From the NCBI GenBank assembly GCA_013397115.1, contig VWZW01001380.1, positions 914,154-978,153 of the forward strand: a stretch of 64,000 nt of DNA, in the 5' to 3' direction. The notes beneath the pieces were generated by a model that was not told where the DNA came from, did not search any database, and saw nothing but the letters and a program-made list of their open reading frames with translations. Position numbers and translations under genes: made by a program. This DNA comes from Edolisoma coerulescens. Taxonomy: Eukaryota; Chordata; Aves; Passeriformes; Campephagidae. Positions 25,451 to 39,114 of this stretch are shown here, in pieces (position 1 is the first letter of the stretch; each line of letters opens with the position of its first letter).

Positions 25451-26670
25451 CACAACACAGAATGATATGAACAGAGCAAAAAATTCTTACTCTTATGCTA
25501 TTTAAAGATGATCTCTAATTATTCTTTACCTGTCCATATTCCTATTGGTTGTTTTCTATCATTACTTTCCTTATTAAAAATCCTACCTTCTATTTTCCAT
25601 GACTGTCCTCTTTCCCTTACAGGCACAGTTCAAAATCTGCTCTAAAGCATCAGGGGAACAAAATGTTTCTATTTTTCAGCTGAACAACTTTCCTCCCATT
25701 AACTTTCCTTTTACCTTGTTACAATATATTTGCTTCCTTTTCTTTCTTTTTTTTTTTTAACTGGTAAGCCTACTTTATAAATGCAGTAGTATAAACCCAG
25801 TGGCTTAAATGCAGCAAGTAAGAAAGAAAGAAAGATAAGTAGACTAGAACAGCATAGTAGCAGTAGTATATTTATTTGTATGCAGGACAGAATAATTCTG
25901 CAAATACACCACAATATAAGTCTGTCCCTCAAGGCTATAGTAAGAAAATCAAGGTCACCTACAATGGCACAGGTTGTTAAAAACAACCACATATCACCAA
26001 ACTAAGCTCAGATGCCACCAAAAAAGCAACATTTATCACCTACACTCTCAGAAAACCTTGAAACAGCTCCATTTTCCATACACAAAAAGGCAGTTCAACT
26101 CTTAATTTGGTGCCTAACCTTCCACATGAGTGCTGTGGTGCTTAAAGAGAAATTAGAAACTAAAATATTTCTACAGAATTTGATCTAGCAGTAACTTAAT
26201 TGCTGAGCAATCTACTTTATAAAATGACAAACTTACGTGGCTGTTCGCCCACCCCTTATTCCCACTATGACATGATCAAGAAGCAGGAGGATATACCTGA
26301 TGAACAAGAATATTTATTTTACTTGAAAAAAACAATTTTGGGATTGATTCTTTAATGTTTAGTCTTAAAGTTATATATAAAAATACATTTGTGGAGTTGG
26401 ATTGCACTGCTAATATTTTATCATTCAGCAGACCCTAAAAGCACTGAATTGCTAAATGACAGACACCAGGATAATTACATCATAAACAGGACAACCAAGT
26501 CACTTCAATCCTGAAAGACTCTCTCCGGTACTAAATAGCAACTCCTACTGGCAGTTATGCAAAACTTAACATCCCGATAACACGCTGCCACTGTTGTTGG
26601 AAATGGAGAATCCCATAATAAGATGGAAATGGTGATGAAAACAATAATTATTTCATATTAATAAAGCAAA

Positions 26671-26740
26671 CAATTCTCATTTTACAGACAGGGATGGTCA
26701 GGTCAAGAACCACACTCTGGGTGACCAGCAGCAGTTCCAG
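26671..26740 (-). mobile_element. Possible MIR-type SINE relic
   Basis: CTCATTTTACAGACAGGGA matches the MIR-type consensus (CCATTTTACAGATGGGGAAA) in antisense orientation, and the following 40 bp keep a faint resemblance. It is strongly diverged. Confidence 0.3.
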
Positions 26741-26889
26741 CCCCCGGCATCAGCTGCTGCTTCGTGGCCCCTATGGATACATCACTACTGCAAAGCAATA
26801 AACATTGAACGCGCTCCTCCCACTATTTCATAAAGAAAATTGTTTTACACTGTAGGTTTAGGATCTGTCTTCCACATAACACAAAAAAT

Positions 26890-26921
26890 GTAAGTAAGTA
26901 AGTAAATAAATAAATAAATAG
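26890..26921 (+). repeat. Compound (GTAA)n-(ATAA)n microsatellite
   Basis: GTAA units pass into AAAT/ATAA units without interruption over about 32 bp. Confidence 0.9.
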
Positions 26922-28187
26922 AAAGAGCAGGAGAGAGCGCACGCAAAATACCGGATAAGTAACCATGGTGATTCCTGATCTCACACACAGGACAGACCAT
27001 CTACATTGTATGTGACCTTATTCTACTCCACATGTGAAGGAAGACTCCACTGGCTTCGGCTTTAGTACGAGGATATGTCATGATTCTTACAGGATCAGGC
27101 TCTTAGGGCCAGATCTCCAAAGTTAATTATATATTTAAGAAAATGAGAGTTAAGCAGGCAGATATTTTTGTGAATTTGAGTCTTACTGAACAAAACCAAA
27201 CAACAACAATAAAACCCCAAAGAAAACCACACCACAGCCAGGTACTATGGTCCAGATGAACAAAAGAACCAAATCACTGAGACGATTTACATGTAATTTA
27301 AAAGCCATACAACTAAAACCTGTAGAAGAATTGCCAGCATTTTTTCCCCAAGCTTGGCAAATCATCCCTTATTTCTCACAAATCAAATCAGGGCAGACCT
27401 TTCCTTATTCTCCAGCAGGTCTAATTAGGATCCTGCCTAAATAACTCTGTGGTTAAATTGCCGTGCTAGTCAAATGGCATGTTCAGCATGACTAACATAC
27501 CTACAGGTCAGTCTCTGTACGTCTGATGGAGCTCAAGAGACCCTCTTCCCCCTTCATTTTAAGAGAAAACACAAGATGGTGCTAGAGGAGGTAATACTCC
27601 TTTTAATGCTGCATTTCCACCATTAGAGCCCTGTCCAGATTTTGTAAAAGTAGTCATCATTTGTTTGAGGAGGTTTAGACTCTCATATCCCAGATGAAGG
27701 GTCTATAATCACCTGGTAATGTGCTAGCTGACAGTGCAACCCCTTTAAACTTAAATTGCTCTCTTCTGCAAACATATCATGATTCAGCAAATGGAAAATG
27801 TTCTCATGGAAGGGGAAAGCCCCAGTACGGGAGGGGCAGATCAGGTCCTGAACCTCTAATGAGAGTTTACTCACTCACTGAATGTAGCAGGAACAGGACA
27901 GGTCAGAACTGACTTCCAGCGCTTGACTCTGTTGTTCTGCATCGTAGCTCAACTAGCCCACAAACTAAAAAACCTCAATTAAAACAAAAACACAGGTTAT
28001 AATGGGTTGTTCTTTCTTTTGCCAAGAAGCTCTGCTTGAGTAAGAAAAACACATAATTGACACTGTCCAATTGTCGTGATTCAACAGAGCTTTGCACAGA
28101 CTCCTAATAGGCCTTTACTTGCAGACTATTTGGGGTTTGGAGTTCGGAAACCCATAGTAAATCTTATATTCATTAATGTCTGCTCAC

Positions 28188-28270
28188 CTTCCTGCCCATA
28201 AACAGCCCAGTTTTTCCCTTTCCCAATTACCCACCTTCACCCAGCCCTTGGAGCATGTGGTGGGTTGAAA
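28188..28270 (-). other. Exon-like segment on the minus strand
   Basis: On the minus strand ATCAACTCAG precedes and GGAAG|GTGAGC follows an 83-nt segment with exactly one open frame (27 codons). The peptide is Lys/Trp/Gly-rich and has no recognised motif. A GA-rich tract at 28419-28460, which is a long pyrimidine tract ending in TTTTCAG on the minus strand, lies a little upstream and could serve as a further acceptor. Candidate only. Confidence 0.15.
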
Positions 28271-28418
28271 CTGAGTTGATAGACAGGTTCCTCAGCAAAT
28301 GGCGCTTTTGTGATTTTGCATATTTAAATTAACTTTTCCCCATAGTTGGATCGGTCCCTCCTGGAGCTGCATGAAAACTGTAGTTTCAGTCCTGGAGCCC
28401 TTTCCTCCTCTTGACACT

Positions 28419-28462
28419 GAAAAGGAGAGAGGGAGAGAGAGAAGGCAGAGAGGACAGGGACC
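28419..28462 (+). repeat. GA-rich purine tract
   Basis: About 40 nearly pure purines with GAGA units. Read leftward it is a pyrimidine tract ending in CCTTTTCAG, a very strong splice-acceptor shape; 30 codons follow in an open frame, but no donor was found. Confidence 0.7.
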
Positions 28463-28624
28463 AGCTTAGAGCTGAAGAGCAGGGCAGCCACCCTGAACTA
28501 TCAGATTTCTTCTGTTCTCTTCTTCCTTTGCAAATGGGTTCAATTCCTGCTTCCTTAGGGGAAGCACAGGAGTCTTGCCAACAGGCCTGAAGAGCTGCTG
28601 CACTCAAGGAAAAAGTACCCAGAA

Positions 28625-28900
28625 GTGCTCCTTTGGCTAATTGAGGTTAAAGTGTGCGTCACTACCACAGTCTGAAATCTCCAACCTCTGTTCAAAGCAG
28701 ATTAATGAGAAGAATTTGGGAGTTAACAGAACGGGTCCCAGTGGCTGAAATGACATTGCTCAGGTGCAATTGTTATCACTCATGATAGGATCTCCTGTAA
28801 TCAGCTGCTTCTATAGCCAACTTCATCTGTCTCTAATGACTGTGTAACAGCAGTAATGTACATCTCTCCTGGTTTATTTTTTGTATTTTTGCCACAAAGC
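28625..28900. promoter_or_regulatory. Conserved-looking noncoding element
   Basis: Dense in factor-like words: CAGATTAATGAG (homeodomain), CAGGTG (E-box), CAATTGTTATCA (SOX/GATA-like) and TGATAGGATC. There is no low complexity and no open frame of note. Assignment as an enhancer-like element is a judgement on texture. Confidence 0.25.
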
Positions 28901-30087
28901 AACCTTGCTGTGATGACACAGTGACTATATTTAGTTCCTGCTCTGTGCTAAAGTATAATGCTCAGCTAAAAGTTTTTACCCTCTCTGTCATTGTGTAATC
29001 TATATATAAAACTTAAAATATAGTTTCTTGCCAAAAGGCAGGAGGTGGTGATATTTCTGTAGCTATAGATAGTAGTTACCATGTACTCAGAATTACACTT
29101 GTATTTAAAAAATGACACACATTACTGTTGCATAGTGAACTTCTATGATTTACATGTCATCTTCTTAATTTTACTAGTCAAAATACATTTTTAGCTATTG
29201 TTCCTCAACAAAAAAAATGTATATTACTAATTCTAAGGTTGTGATGTGAAGTGACAGAAGCCAGGAAAATTCAAAGTTACATCTGACACTGTATCCTTTA
29301 CTCACACCGCTGGGTTAAGACAAGACAATGGCTGTCTACACTTCCAAGTTCCCAGGCTTTGTTAAATATGTATCATACCCTTCACATTCATTTAAAAAGC
29401 GTCTCTCTTCTTCTTTCCTTAAAAAAGGGATTTTAAAAGTGGTTTTGTTCCTTGATACAGTTTGTAAAACATTGAAGAAATGGAAGAACAAGCAATAGAT
29501 ATTGCTTTAAAATTCAGATATTTTATATATAATTTTAGATGCATATTGCACCACCTTAATGATATACCAGGTGCAATTCTGCACTGCAGAAAATCCAGGC
29601 TTCGTGTTTCTTCCCAGTTCTTTATGCTTTTGTGACATCCAACAAATGGGACTTACCAACCCCAAATTGAACAGTCAGCAAAGACTTTCCAATACCTCAC
29701 AGGGAGCCTGAGATGGGCTCTCCATGGAAGACAGAGGAGGACTGGATCAGAATTTAGTGCTGGGAGACTGAGTTGAATTCACCACTCTCCTCAGATGTTT
29801 TGTGATACAGTAATAAAAATCTCCTGGCTTCCACATCCAAGGACCCCACAGTAAAATGGGAAGGTGGGGCACTGCAAGTATAGCACAGATAGTGAGGTGC
29901 CCAGATGAGACAGGATGGGGAACCAGGTAGGAACAAACATATCTAGAATAAAGTGCCGGGCTGTGGAAAAGTACTGTTCAGTTTTATATTCTGCTGGATC
30001 TAAAATTGTGATCGTTTATACAACACTGTTATCCATAGGTTTTAAATATTTGTGAAATTATTTATTTATCATCAAAATACTACCAGT

Positions 30088-30175
30088 ATGAGACTAGGTA
30101 TCAGTGGAGAACAGATAAATGAAGTGAGTTGCCCATGGCCATTAAAATTTCTGTGGCAGAACAAAAGAAGTTGAA
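30088..30175 (-). mobile_element. MIR-type SINE relic
   Basis: GAAGTGAGTTGCCCATGGCC, followed by CTGTGGCAGAACAAAAGAAG, aligns to the antisense MIR core (AAGTGACTTGCCCAAGGTCA, then GTGGCAGAGCCAGGA). These tRNA-derived SINEs are ancient in amniotes and survive in birds only as diverged pieces. Confidence 0.5.
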
Positions 30176-31640
30176 GCAATTTCTGCCTCTTTTGGCCTTC
30201 TCACATGAGGACTGCAGCTTCTAAGAATGCAAAAACTGAAAGAATTCACAACTTTTAATGAAGGTCTTTGATTATATTACAAATTTGATCAAAAACATTA
30301 CAAGAATAACCTAATGAAATTGCAAGCACACACACACAGGGAGCTGATGGAATCAAAGTTTCCCAATACACTGTAATCTTTCCTTTCACAACCAATCCAG
30401 TACCCACAGCAAGTATTTGCTATCTACAGTTATTATGTCAGTATAATACACATAACAGACCGTAAGTTTGGAATCCATCAATGTATTATACTACATTAAT
30501 ATCTCCCAACTTTTACACAATATCCCTTTAAAATTACTATGTCTAGCTCTTTATTTTAATGGTATGATGTGACAGATCTTAAGGAATCTGTTCCAACCCA
30601 GTAACTCCTACTTTCACTCCCACCCAAACATTCAATCTGTGCATTACAGCTACTTTTCATTTTATAACTGCTCTCTTTCATTTATCTGTAATAGGCTGAA
30701 TTTACACTGCAAGTTCCTGAAAGCAAGCAAAAAAAGATGTTGCGTATCTGTTTTAAATCAAATACATTTCAACTTCACTCTGCTGCAAATCCATTCAGGG
30801 TTTACACTGACTCAACAATTTCCTACATCCACTTTTGTATGCTACCAATTCCCCTATACATTGTCTTGCATATTGGGGCTATTCTTTTTCCATAAACAGA
30901 GACAAATATACCTGACTGAAAAAAACACTCAAAACAACTTTCATTTTGCAACATTTTCAAGCTCAAATTCTTCAAGAAATTTATACAAAACCAAAATGAC
31001 ACCTCAGATTCTTATTCCAGATTACAGTTTCTGTCACTTATTTTAATTTTTCCCCACTTCAAATACCAGAACACTTCCCAGACACTATTTAATCAGTAAT
31101 CTGCATACCTGTTCTGCAAAATAGTATCCAAATTTCCCTTTAGTCCATGTTTGCTGCTCACGCTGATTTGCTCCTTCTAACTGACTTGCACTGAAAGCAG
31201 CATGCATAAGAAAATTCACACCTACCTGGCCTGATGGACACCAGAGAGGCTGCACTGCAAAGCCTCGATGAGGAAAGCCTCAGAGATGTCCAAGCAGAGG
31301 AAACAGGAGGCACTAGAGAGCAGGAGCTGGTAGAACAGACAGAGCTCTCACATGGATTTGCTTCCTTAAATTGTAAAAGGGCATTTTTTGCACAACGACA
31401 GGGTTTATGTTTTCTGAATGCATAAACTGATGAAATTCAACCACTTTCAGGTTTCTGACTCAAGAGATACCATCATACATGGTCAGACCTATCAACAATG
31501 CAATCATGATGGAACTTAGTCAAATATTCTAAGTCCATTACTTTTTATTTTTGAAACAAAGAACGATGAGAATTCTTATCATGCATCTTGTGAACCTAAG
31601 AACGTGGCAGTGATGATCACTTCACACTGCAAACATACAT

Positions 31641-31684
31641 CCTAGAGGTGAACAAGTACAGTCCTAGAAGTGGACAAATATTTC
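31641..31684 (+). repeat. Tandem duplication, 22-bp unit x2
   Basis: CCTAGAGGTGAACAAGTA is repeated directly as CCTAGAAGTGGACAAATA; the unit is 22 bp and the ends have diverged. Confidence 0.7.
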
Positions 31685-34682
31685 CAGAGCTCTTCACACA
31701 GCTGTACCACCTCCCATTAGATTCAGAAGTGTTTTACTGACAGTACAAGATAAAGTTCATGGATCTGCACAGTTAAGTTAGGAAAATAGTGCCACGTTAC
31801 AAGTAGCACATTTCCACAACACTCAGGCAACTTGAATTGGCCTGATGAAAAGTCTTTAGTTTGTTATTGCCCATGAATCTATCCTTCCTTAATCTCCTAA
31901 ATTGAAATAGGGCCTTTGACTGTAAGGTTGCCAGTCAGACATTATTTTCCTGGTACAATTATTTCTATGCACATACACAAGGCTAGCATGAAATTACTGT
32001 TCTCCTTTCACAGATAAAAAGGCACAGAAGCACCTGGAATCTCCAGTCAAGAACTGCAGTACTGGTCTGTACTGCATATATAACCAGACACCAAAGTCAT
32101 CAGTCAGTGGCCTAGAAAGCTCTCAGATATGCACATCAGGAAAAAAAGACAAGACAGTGTAGAAAAGAGATATAAAAAAAATGAGCAAAGTTAAAAAAAT
32201 CTAAAAGACGTATTCTTGGTACATCATAACATTCTTCAATTTGAGATTAAAGGAACAGGGAACATCCCTATAAACACCTCGTCTGGAACTTTGATTATTT
32301 CGATCAAATTCTATTCCCTAATACTTAAGTAAAGATTATTGCAAACAGGAATCTAAGATGCAGTTATGTACATAAAATGTGCAATGTGCATAAAATGCAA
32401 AATGAGCATGACATGTTCTGATCTCAATACTAGTTGTGGGGTTTTTGTCTAAAAAGGCTTATCTGACACAGAAACAGGGAAAGGACTTTATACCACCAGA
32501 GTTTGTGCTTGCCCTTTACTTTAACAGATATTATTTGTCCCAGGCTCCAAAAATACCTTTTCTTTGATTAGCTGAAACTGATTGTAGAATTAGTAAAATT
32601 CAGCCATAGCTATCCCAAGCATTAAGGCAGCAATTTAGCACCAGGTGCACTCTGTTTCAAGCAGAGGGGTTCCACTGCCTTATGCACAGTTAAGGAATTT
32701 GTTGGATTAAGAGGCTACTGGAGCTCCAGGAAGATGCTGCCACTCTAAAGGACTTTCCCTGCTGCCTCTTGAAGCACCTGGCTCCTGTTACACAGCACTA
32801 AGAAACAGCGACTACAAATAATTTGCACCACAAAAAACTCCTGCCAATTTTACCAGAAACAGATATTGCAATCTACCACAGACTGTCCTTGTGACATGGA
32901 TGTGATAAAGCAACAGCACTTGAGATCTCTCTGCATGTAATTCACTACCAACCAAAAGTAACCACTTTGATTTAAACCACTTTCTTTCCAAACAAGAAGA
33001 GTAAGCATTTGAAAATATTTTTTCATAATTCTTCAGACACCAGACCTGGAACTGCTCAGAAGATGGCGTGAGCAGAGGTGCCACTGTGGCTTCTCTGCAC
33101 ATCATGGCACAGGGAATGACTCTGTCTGGAGCCTTAGGTATCCCTGTGAGCAGGATATTCCCTGGAAGAATGAATGACATCCAACAAAACACAGTGCTCT
33201 GTATGGCTGTTCTAAGTGTCCCACCTTTTACAGTCTGACTGCAACAAAACTGTTTTACACAGAGTTATGTTTTTAAGATGGAAGGGATACCCTACAGTTA
33301 AAATCAGAAATACCATCTTCAGGGCTACAAGCACTTGGTGCTGACAAGGACACCTCCCAGCATTAACATAATGCCAATAAATGCACAGCTTCCACTCCCC
33401 AAATCAGTGAGAAGGGATCACAGTGGAGGTCTCTGAAGTGAAAAGCAGTCTAGCAGTGTGAAAGCCTCACAGCAAACAGTACTTTTACATCTGAACCCTA
33501 TTTCCGATCAAGTTTTTTCAGAGGATGGTTACAAGGCACTTTTCTCCTATAGTTCTGCTCTCATCTTCCAGCTTTCTAAGTCTGAGGACAAATTGTAAGT
33601 AGAGAACATTTTCATCTTTCTGCTGGAATGCCCTTAAAAACAGAGTCCCTGAAGAAGTTGAAGCCACAGATATTTTTCTGGGTGTCTCCCAGGTCTGCTT
33701 TATTAACCAGGAAAATAAAAAGACTACAACCCACAGTCCCATTGTGCCACAGATTTTATGGTCTTTGAACAAAAAATAACAGGTAAATAGCAAATGATCA
33801 ACTTAAAATGTCTTCCCTATGCAACAAAACTACAACAATAGTATTGTAACCTTTTTTTTCCCCAGCTGGCAGAGAAGGGAAGACAAAAATTTAAACCAGG
33901 CACTGCTATTGCAGGCAATGGCCATATTACTGCACTTACTCTCTACAACGAATTCCAGCACTCTGTCCCTCAGATGTTTTGTTCCACTCAAACCAAAGGA
34001 AAAAACTGGCAGGAAGTATTTTGAAACAGTTTATCCAGACCTCACTACTCTACAGGATGGCAATGTATCCTACAAGAAATTTGCAAATAAAAAGATAGTT
34101 TTAAAGACTAGTTTGATGAAAACTTTTTATCTTGAGTCTTGCACATTCTTAGTCCCTGGGTGGATTACAATGCGTGACATAAAGTCATTTATTGGACTAT
34201 TTTGTAGAGAGAAATACTCCCCAAGAACACCTCTTTCTGTATCACCCTTCATACAACATGAAATGTTTGCTGCCCACAATCAGGTCTGACCAAATGACCA
34301 AAGGGAATGTCCTTTTAAGTGCTCAAAACAACATTAAGAATTTTCTGAGCTATTTTGCAGGTGTTCTATAAATCCACAAGGAATAAGCTGTTTAAAAAAC
34401 CCCACAAAAGATCATACAAAACCCCCCTAAAACACCCTTTATCACACAGTTCATGCTGAACAGCAAATTTTGTATTCATTATAGACCTGACTACACCAAA
34501 CTTACAATGCATTGGGAAAGCCATTAGTACAACAGTTCTAAGTGACCACAGCAGTATCTGTACCTGTACTTAAATGCATTGGTCCTGCTGTCCCACCCCA
34601 AAGTTACCACCAGAATTTTGGCAGCATCCTGAGATGTATAGGGATGGATCTCAAAGACTAAAAGAGAACACTGCGCACTTAC

Positions 34683-34734
34683 TTTTCAGAGATCAGCAAT
34701 GCCACAACACCCCCAGCCCACCCACCTGGTGTCA
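34683..34734 (-). other. Exon-like segment on the minus strand, 52 nt
   Basis: On the minus strand a tract containing TTTTTCTGCTGCCAATGCTCAG precedes, and AAAA|GTAAGTGC follows. One frame is open (Gly/Ala/Val-rich, then ending LLISE). It is short and without a known motif, so only a candidate. Confidence 0.15.
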
Positions 34735-35230
34735 CTGAGCATTGGCAGCAGAAAAACCTGAACCAGGATTGTCCAGCAGTGCTGCAGCCAGACCCTGCTT
34801 TGCTCATCAGTGCCTGAGTGGGAAATCTCACTTTTAGCATTTCAGAGGAGAAGCTTGTATTTCTTTTAAGTTCACCACACTATGTGGTAAAAACAGTGAG
34901 AAAAAGCAACCTTAGAAAATTGCTGGTTTTAGGATAGTATGAACACAGACCTCAGTTTCAACTGAATGCAGCAATCAGCCCTGGGACAGTCAATCTAAAA
35001 GGTGGTCAGGACCGTGAGGAGAAGACCTGGGCACAGGGACATGGAAGGGTTAATGTCCTTTCCTTATCTCAACACTACCCACCACTCTTAGAATTTTTCT
35101 TATCTCTTCTTTAACACTCTATACTCATTCCAATTCCCACATATTTCTCTAGCCTTTTTCTCCTTTATCTCTCCTTTAAGGGACTCCCTCTAGATGTGAC
35201 ACTGCCTAAATCCGCATTTTCTTGTGATCT

Positions 35231-35253
35231 TTATGAGAACCCAGTTCTCATAA
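35231..35253. repeat. Perfect inverted repeat TTATGAGAAC-CCA-GTTCTCATAA
   Basis: 10-bp perfect arms with a 3-nt spacer. The half-sites resemble nuclear-receptor AGAAC words, but the spacing is wrong for the classic steroid response element. Probably a chance palindrome or a small DNA hairpin. Confidence 0.7.
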
Positions 35254-38200
35254 GCTGCTCTGTATATTCACTAAGGCTGAGTTCACTTTTAGTGCTCAGT
35301 GACAAAAATTTATCTGGAACGAAAAGTGTTTCTTGCAGGCAATGCAGAACCCTAGTGGGCACATGAGACCCAGGAACTATTGTCCTTTGTCCCCACCTCT
35401 TGCTGTTTAAGAATATAAAAAAAAGGCCACTGAAAAGTTCATTGAAAATCTTTTCCCATCCCAGTCCAACTCAGTCTGATTAAACACCCAAACCATCTGA
35501 TCAAACATCTTAGGCTTGGGCAGTAGAATTATTGATTATATTCAACAGTCGTATCAACAGACAGAGCAGCTCACCCATGGTGCCACTGACCTGTCACAGT
35601 GTGCATTTCCTTGTTCAGTTTATGCTGCACTGGATTATGTTCTCTAACAGAGGAAGTACTTGTTCACTCATTAGATAGCTTCAGTCCCCCATTTTATTGT
35701 GTCATTACTGTAAACTCTCAAGGATTCAAATCAAAGGCCATAAAAATTATGCATATAAATTAAGTATACATTTATATACATTGTCAAAAAAAGTAGCATT
35801 GTTCTGTTGCTATGAGTCTCTCCTGCATCAAAGCCTTCCCAACAGATGATTAAAATGATGAAAGACATTTATTTAAAAAAAATATTGCAAGTAATTTGTT
35901 ATGCTAATTCCTCATACTCTAATGCAAAGCATGCTTGAGCTTGAAAAGTTCAAGCATAAAACTAGGCAACTCAAAATCAGGCACAGCTGAAGATACTCTG
36001 TAAGATCCAACCCATATTTAAGAGCCTTACAGTGGTTTACAAACATTCAGCCACAAATAGAGTGTTGTTGCTGAGTGCAACTCCATCTAGGGAAAAGTTT
36101 AGAGAGTATCCACAAATATACATAAATAATAGGGGGCAAAGTCAGAGCTCCATTGAACCCTCTCATCTCAATTCAAGCCATTTGTACTACTTACAGACCT
36201 CATGAGAGGGAAAAGATTAGGTCGAGAAAAATCTGTGTTCTCTATGTCCCATATAATTCTGAATATTTATATTTTGCTAGGTCACAAAATTTCGTGAGCA
36301 GGCTGGTGCTGCACTGTGGTAAGAACGTAGTAAGACAAGCCTTGATACACAGATAAGTCCGTGAGGGACCCTATCTTGCTTTGTTACTGCATCATTTGTT
36401 AAATAATCAATTAAAACCCATTAGGTTTGACAAAGTCTTTAATGAAGATTATGTCTTAAAGTTTAAGAAAGTATAAAGGAGAAAGCATAGAAACGAAACA
36501 AAGATTAATTATCATTTTTAAATGGGGGAGGGAAGGAGACAATTATTTAACCAAAAGAAGTGCCCTATGATACTGGAATGCCAGCCTGGGGAAGCAGAGA
36601 TTCCTACATTATCTAAATGACATGATCCAAACAAAGTCAACCACTTGTGTCTTTGTTTCTCCACTCAGCACTAGGAAAGTTTCCCATTAAGGCACTGTAT
36701 CCTGTATTTCTCAGGGTGGAAAGTCTGAAGTTCTGCTAAAAATATCACAGAGCAGAATCATTAAAAATTCACAAATTTCTTAATCAATGATAAATATATG
36801 AAAAAATGGTAGACGATTACAAAATATGCAGCAGTGATAGCTCCAGAAAAAGTTTTTTGGAAATTTTCCATGTTTGCTGTTTTATAAGTCAGTCATTAGG
36901 AGGCAGCAAATGGCTCAAAACCATGTGAGAAAACAAATCCTGAAGGAAATTGAAAGTGAATAGGACGGTAAGAACTGGAAGTGGGAAATTAATTCAGCCG
37001 CAAAAGTAACTTTTTGACATTTTCCACTTCAATCAGATATCAGGTTATGTAGAAGAAAATACTTTCTAAGCTACTTGTTAAATAATTTGGCATCTCCTTA
37101 ATGGAAACCACATTCAAACTTTATAAGGTTGACTTGGGATTTTTGATAATGTCAAAAAGCAAAAGACTTACTGCAGCCTGTTTTGCTATAATCTGCTTTT
37201 TAAGTGGATATCACAATATTGTCCACACATATGCATAAGGAACACAAAACAAACCATGTCTCATCTCATTTCATCTAAAACAAACAGCTTATAACTGAAA
37301 GTTCAGAGTTCTACATTATTTACAAGCCTTGTCTTTCAAAGAAAAATTTAAAAGCAACTGTGGTTTTAGCAGTGCTTCATTAGCAACAATAATCAGATTT
37401 AGTCAGTAACATTCATACCTCTCTCTTCCTACCAGAATACAGCACAAACCAAGGTAAAAATAACACAAGAAGCTTTCTTAAAAATAAAAATAAACCCCAG
37501 AGTTTCTACTATGAGTGCCAACATTTCTGTAAAATTGCCGGTCATCTTTTATATTGTGCAGCCAGGAAGCTGTTTTTAAATGCATTTTTATCCTGAATCA
37601 AAACAGAATTGGAAAGGGAGAAATATTTTATATTCTAAGCAAGCCTGTAAATAAGAAAAGATTAAAATATGGGCTAGGCTTGCTCACATCATTGCATATG
37701 ACATCTAAATTAATGTTTATTTCACAAGCTGTTTTATCCTCAACACAGGACGATGCACTTATCTCTATCTCACTAAACAGTTATAGTAAGTAACAGAGAC
37801 GATAAGCATTAAACCACATCAATATTTCTCATTAATAGATTCATACAGCTGTATAGCATTCTTAAAATACTGAATTTGCAATTAATCAAACATTCTCAGC
37901 TTTTTCATATTCATCATAAAATACAAATAATAAAAACAAGGCATAAACTTACTATTTGTTAGGTGTTCACACTGTCCTGTGGTCTGAGTCAATGGGAAAT
38001 AATTACCCCTAGGAAATCTGGTAAGCAGAAATACAATAAAAATAAACATTAGCACGCCAAAAAGAATAAATTCAGATTTCCTGCAAGTATTTTTTCTCAT
38101 AATACTTCACAGGCAAGGTTAAAAAAAAAAAAAGGAAAAAGAACCACAAAAAGCAAAGTTGAAAAAATATATATACACATTTAAAACATAGTCCAGCAGT

Positions 38201-38362
38201 GTTCAAGGATCCTTGCCTCTCAAACTTTAAAGCAGCACAGACAAATGTTGAGATGCCTATAATAGAACAAAAATCCAAGTTCTCAATCACTAGTTACGCA
38301 GTATGTGTCAGTAAGGAAGACAATTTCCAAAATAATGATTAATGTATTATCCAGATTTTTTC

Positions 38363-38376
38363 CTCTCTCTCTCTCT
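38363..38376 (+). repeat. (CT)7 microsatellite
   Basis: Seven CT units followed by a pyrimidine-rich stretch to 38394 that ends in CAG. Confidence 0.85.
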
Positions 38377-38779
38377 TTTTCCCTTCCCATTCAGGTTTTT
38401 CTTCTTATAAAATGCACATAGGTTTTTTCTTCCCTGTACCCTGACTCAGGCCTGGCTTTGAAATGCATTTCAATCTCTCAACACAGACTGCTTTCACTGC
38501 ATTTAGAGTCCCACCAAGGCCCAGCTTTAAAAGCTACTGATTCTTTTTTTCTTTAGCCTTCCTCACAAAGGAAGGGTATTTTGTAAATTACCAGCTCGTT
38601 CAGATCAACAAAAGGTACTTTCATAGAAAGCCCCATTTGATTTTGCTCAAATTTGATTACAAGGATGGAGAAAAGGAAAGGAAGTCAAAAAGAAAAACCC
38701 CAGATGGCTTTTTCATTCATCTCAGTGAATGAGCTTTATCTGTGCCTTTTGAAACTGTAGCAGTGGAAAAGCATTTCTG

Positions 38780-39110
38780 TTGGCTTAAAAAACTTGACAA
38801 AAATTATTGGTTTGCCATTTCTCATGTAACTGCCATTGGGAACTGGATGAAAAGACTTTTTCATGGGATCGCCTGCTTGGATCAAAATAATGGAGATTAG
38901 GTATTTCATTATAAATTACAGTGGGAGATAGAGCAGGCTGTCATATTAATAGCAACCTGCTCATGGCCTTCAATGGTAGCTATTCTCCTAGACAAAGGAC
39001 CAAGGGGGTTGTCTATTGAACTTGTACTTTAGGCCTGATCAATTTTCTATCATCAAGGCAAAAGGTGAGGTGACTAACAAAAGAATTCACACATGACTGA
39101 CCTCATAAGC
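38780..39110. promoter_or_regulatory. Conserved-looking noncoding element
   Basis: Non-repetitive sequence with many homeodomain and SOX-like words (ATTATTGG, CATTATAAATTA, CATATTAATAG, TGATCAATTTTC) and no low complexity or notable open frame. A similar texture continues in 39250-39560. The enhancer-like reading is inference from texture. Confidence 0.25.
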
Positions 39111-39114
39111 CTAT

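Larger units (their letters stand above)
25460..28180. other. AT-rich stretch with simple repeats and a possible MIR relic
   Basis: Holds a strong + acceptor (CTCTTTCCCTTACAG, ending at 25621) followed by a frame that soon runs into T12 (25747-25758), a GTAA/ATAA microsatellite, an A/C-rich run (27186-27240) and a possible SINE relic at 26671-26740. No gene is supported. Confidence 0.5.
28905..34670. other. AT-rich stretch with a MIR relic; no supported gene
   Basis: Contains the SINE relic at 30088-30175, a short CA run (30330-30339), a 22-bp duplication (31641-31684) and open frames up to 156 codons (33819-34289 on +) without recognisable domains. A glutamate-rich frame at 31234-31425 starts with a true ATG but has no supporting exon structure. 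Confidence 0.5.
34740..38700. other. AT-rich stretch, no gene seen
   Basis: Holds an inverted repeat (35231-35253), A13 (38121-38133) and a CT run (38363-38376). Long open frames are lacking. Confidence 0.55.

Noticed and set aside
31234..31425. Glu-rich + frame starting at a true ATG
   Set aside because: Composition is protein-like but only 63 codons, with no promoter, splice site or family support.
33819..34289. 156-codon + frame
   Set aside because: No known domain, no flanking exon evidence; open frames of about this size are near the chance limit for 64 kb on six frames.
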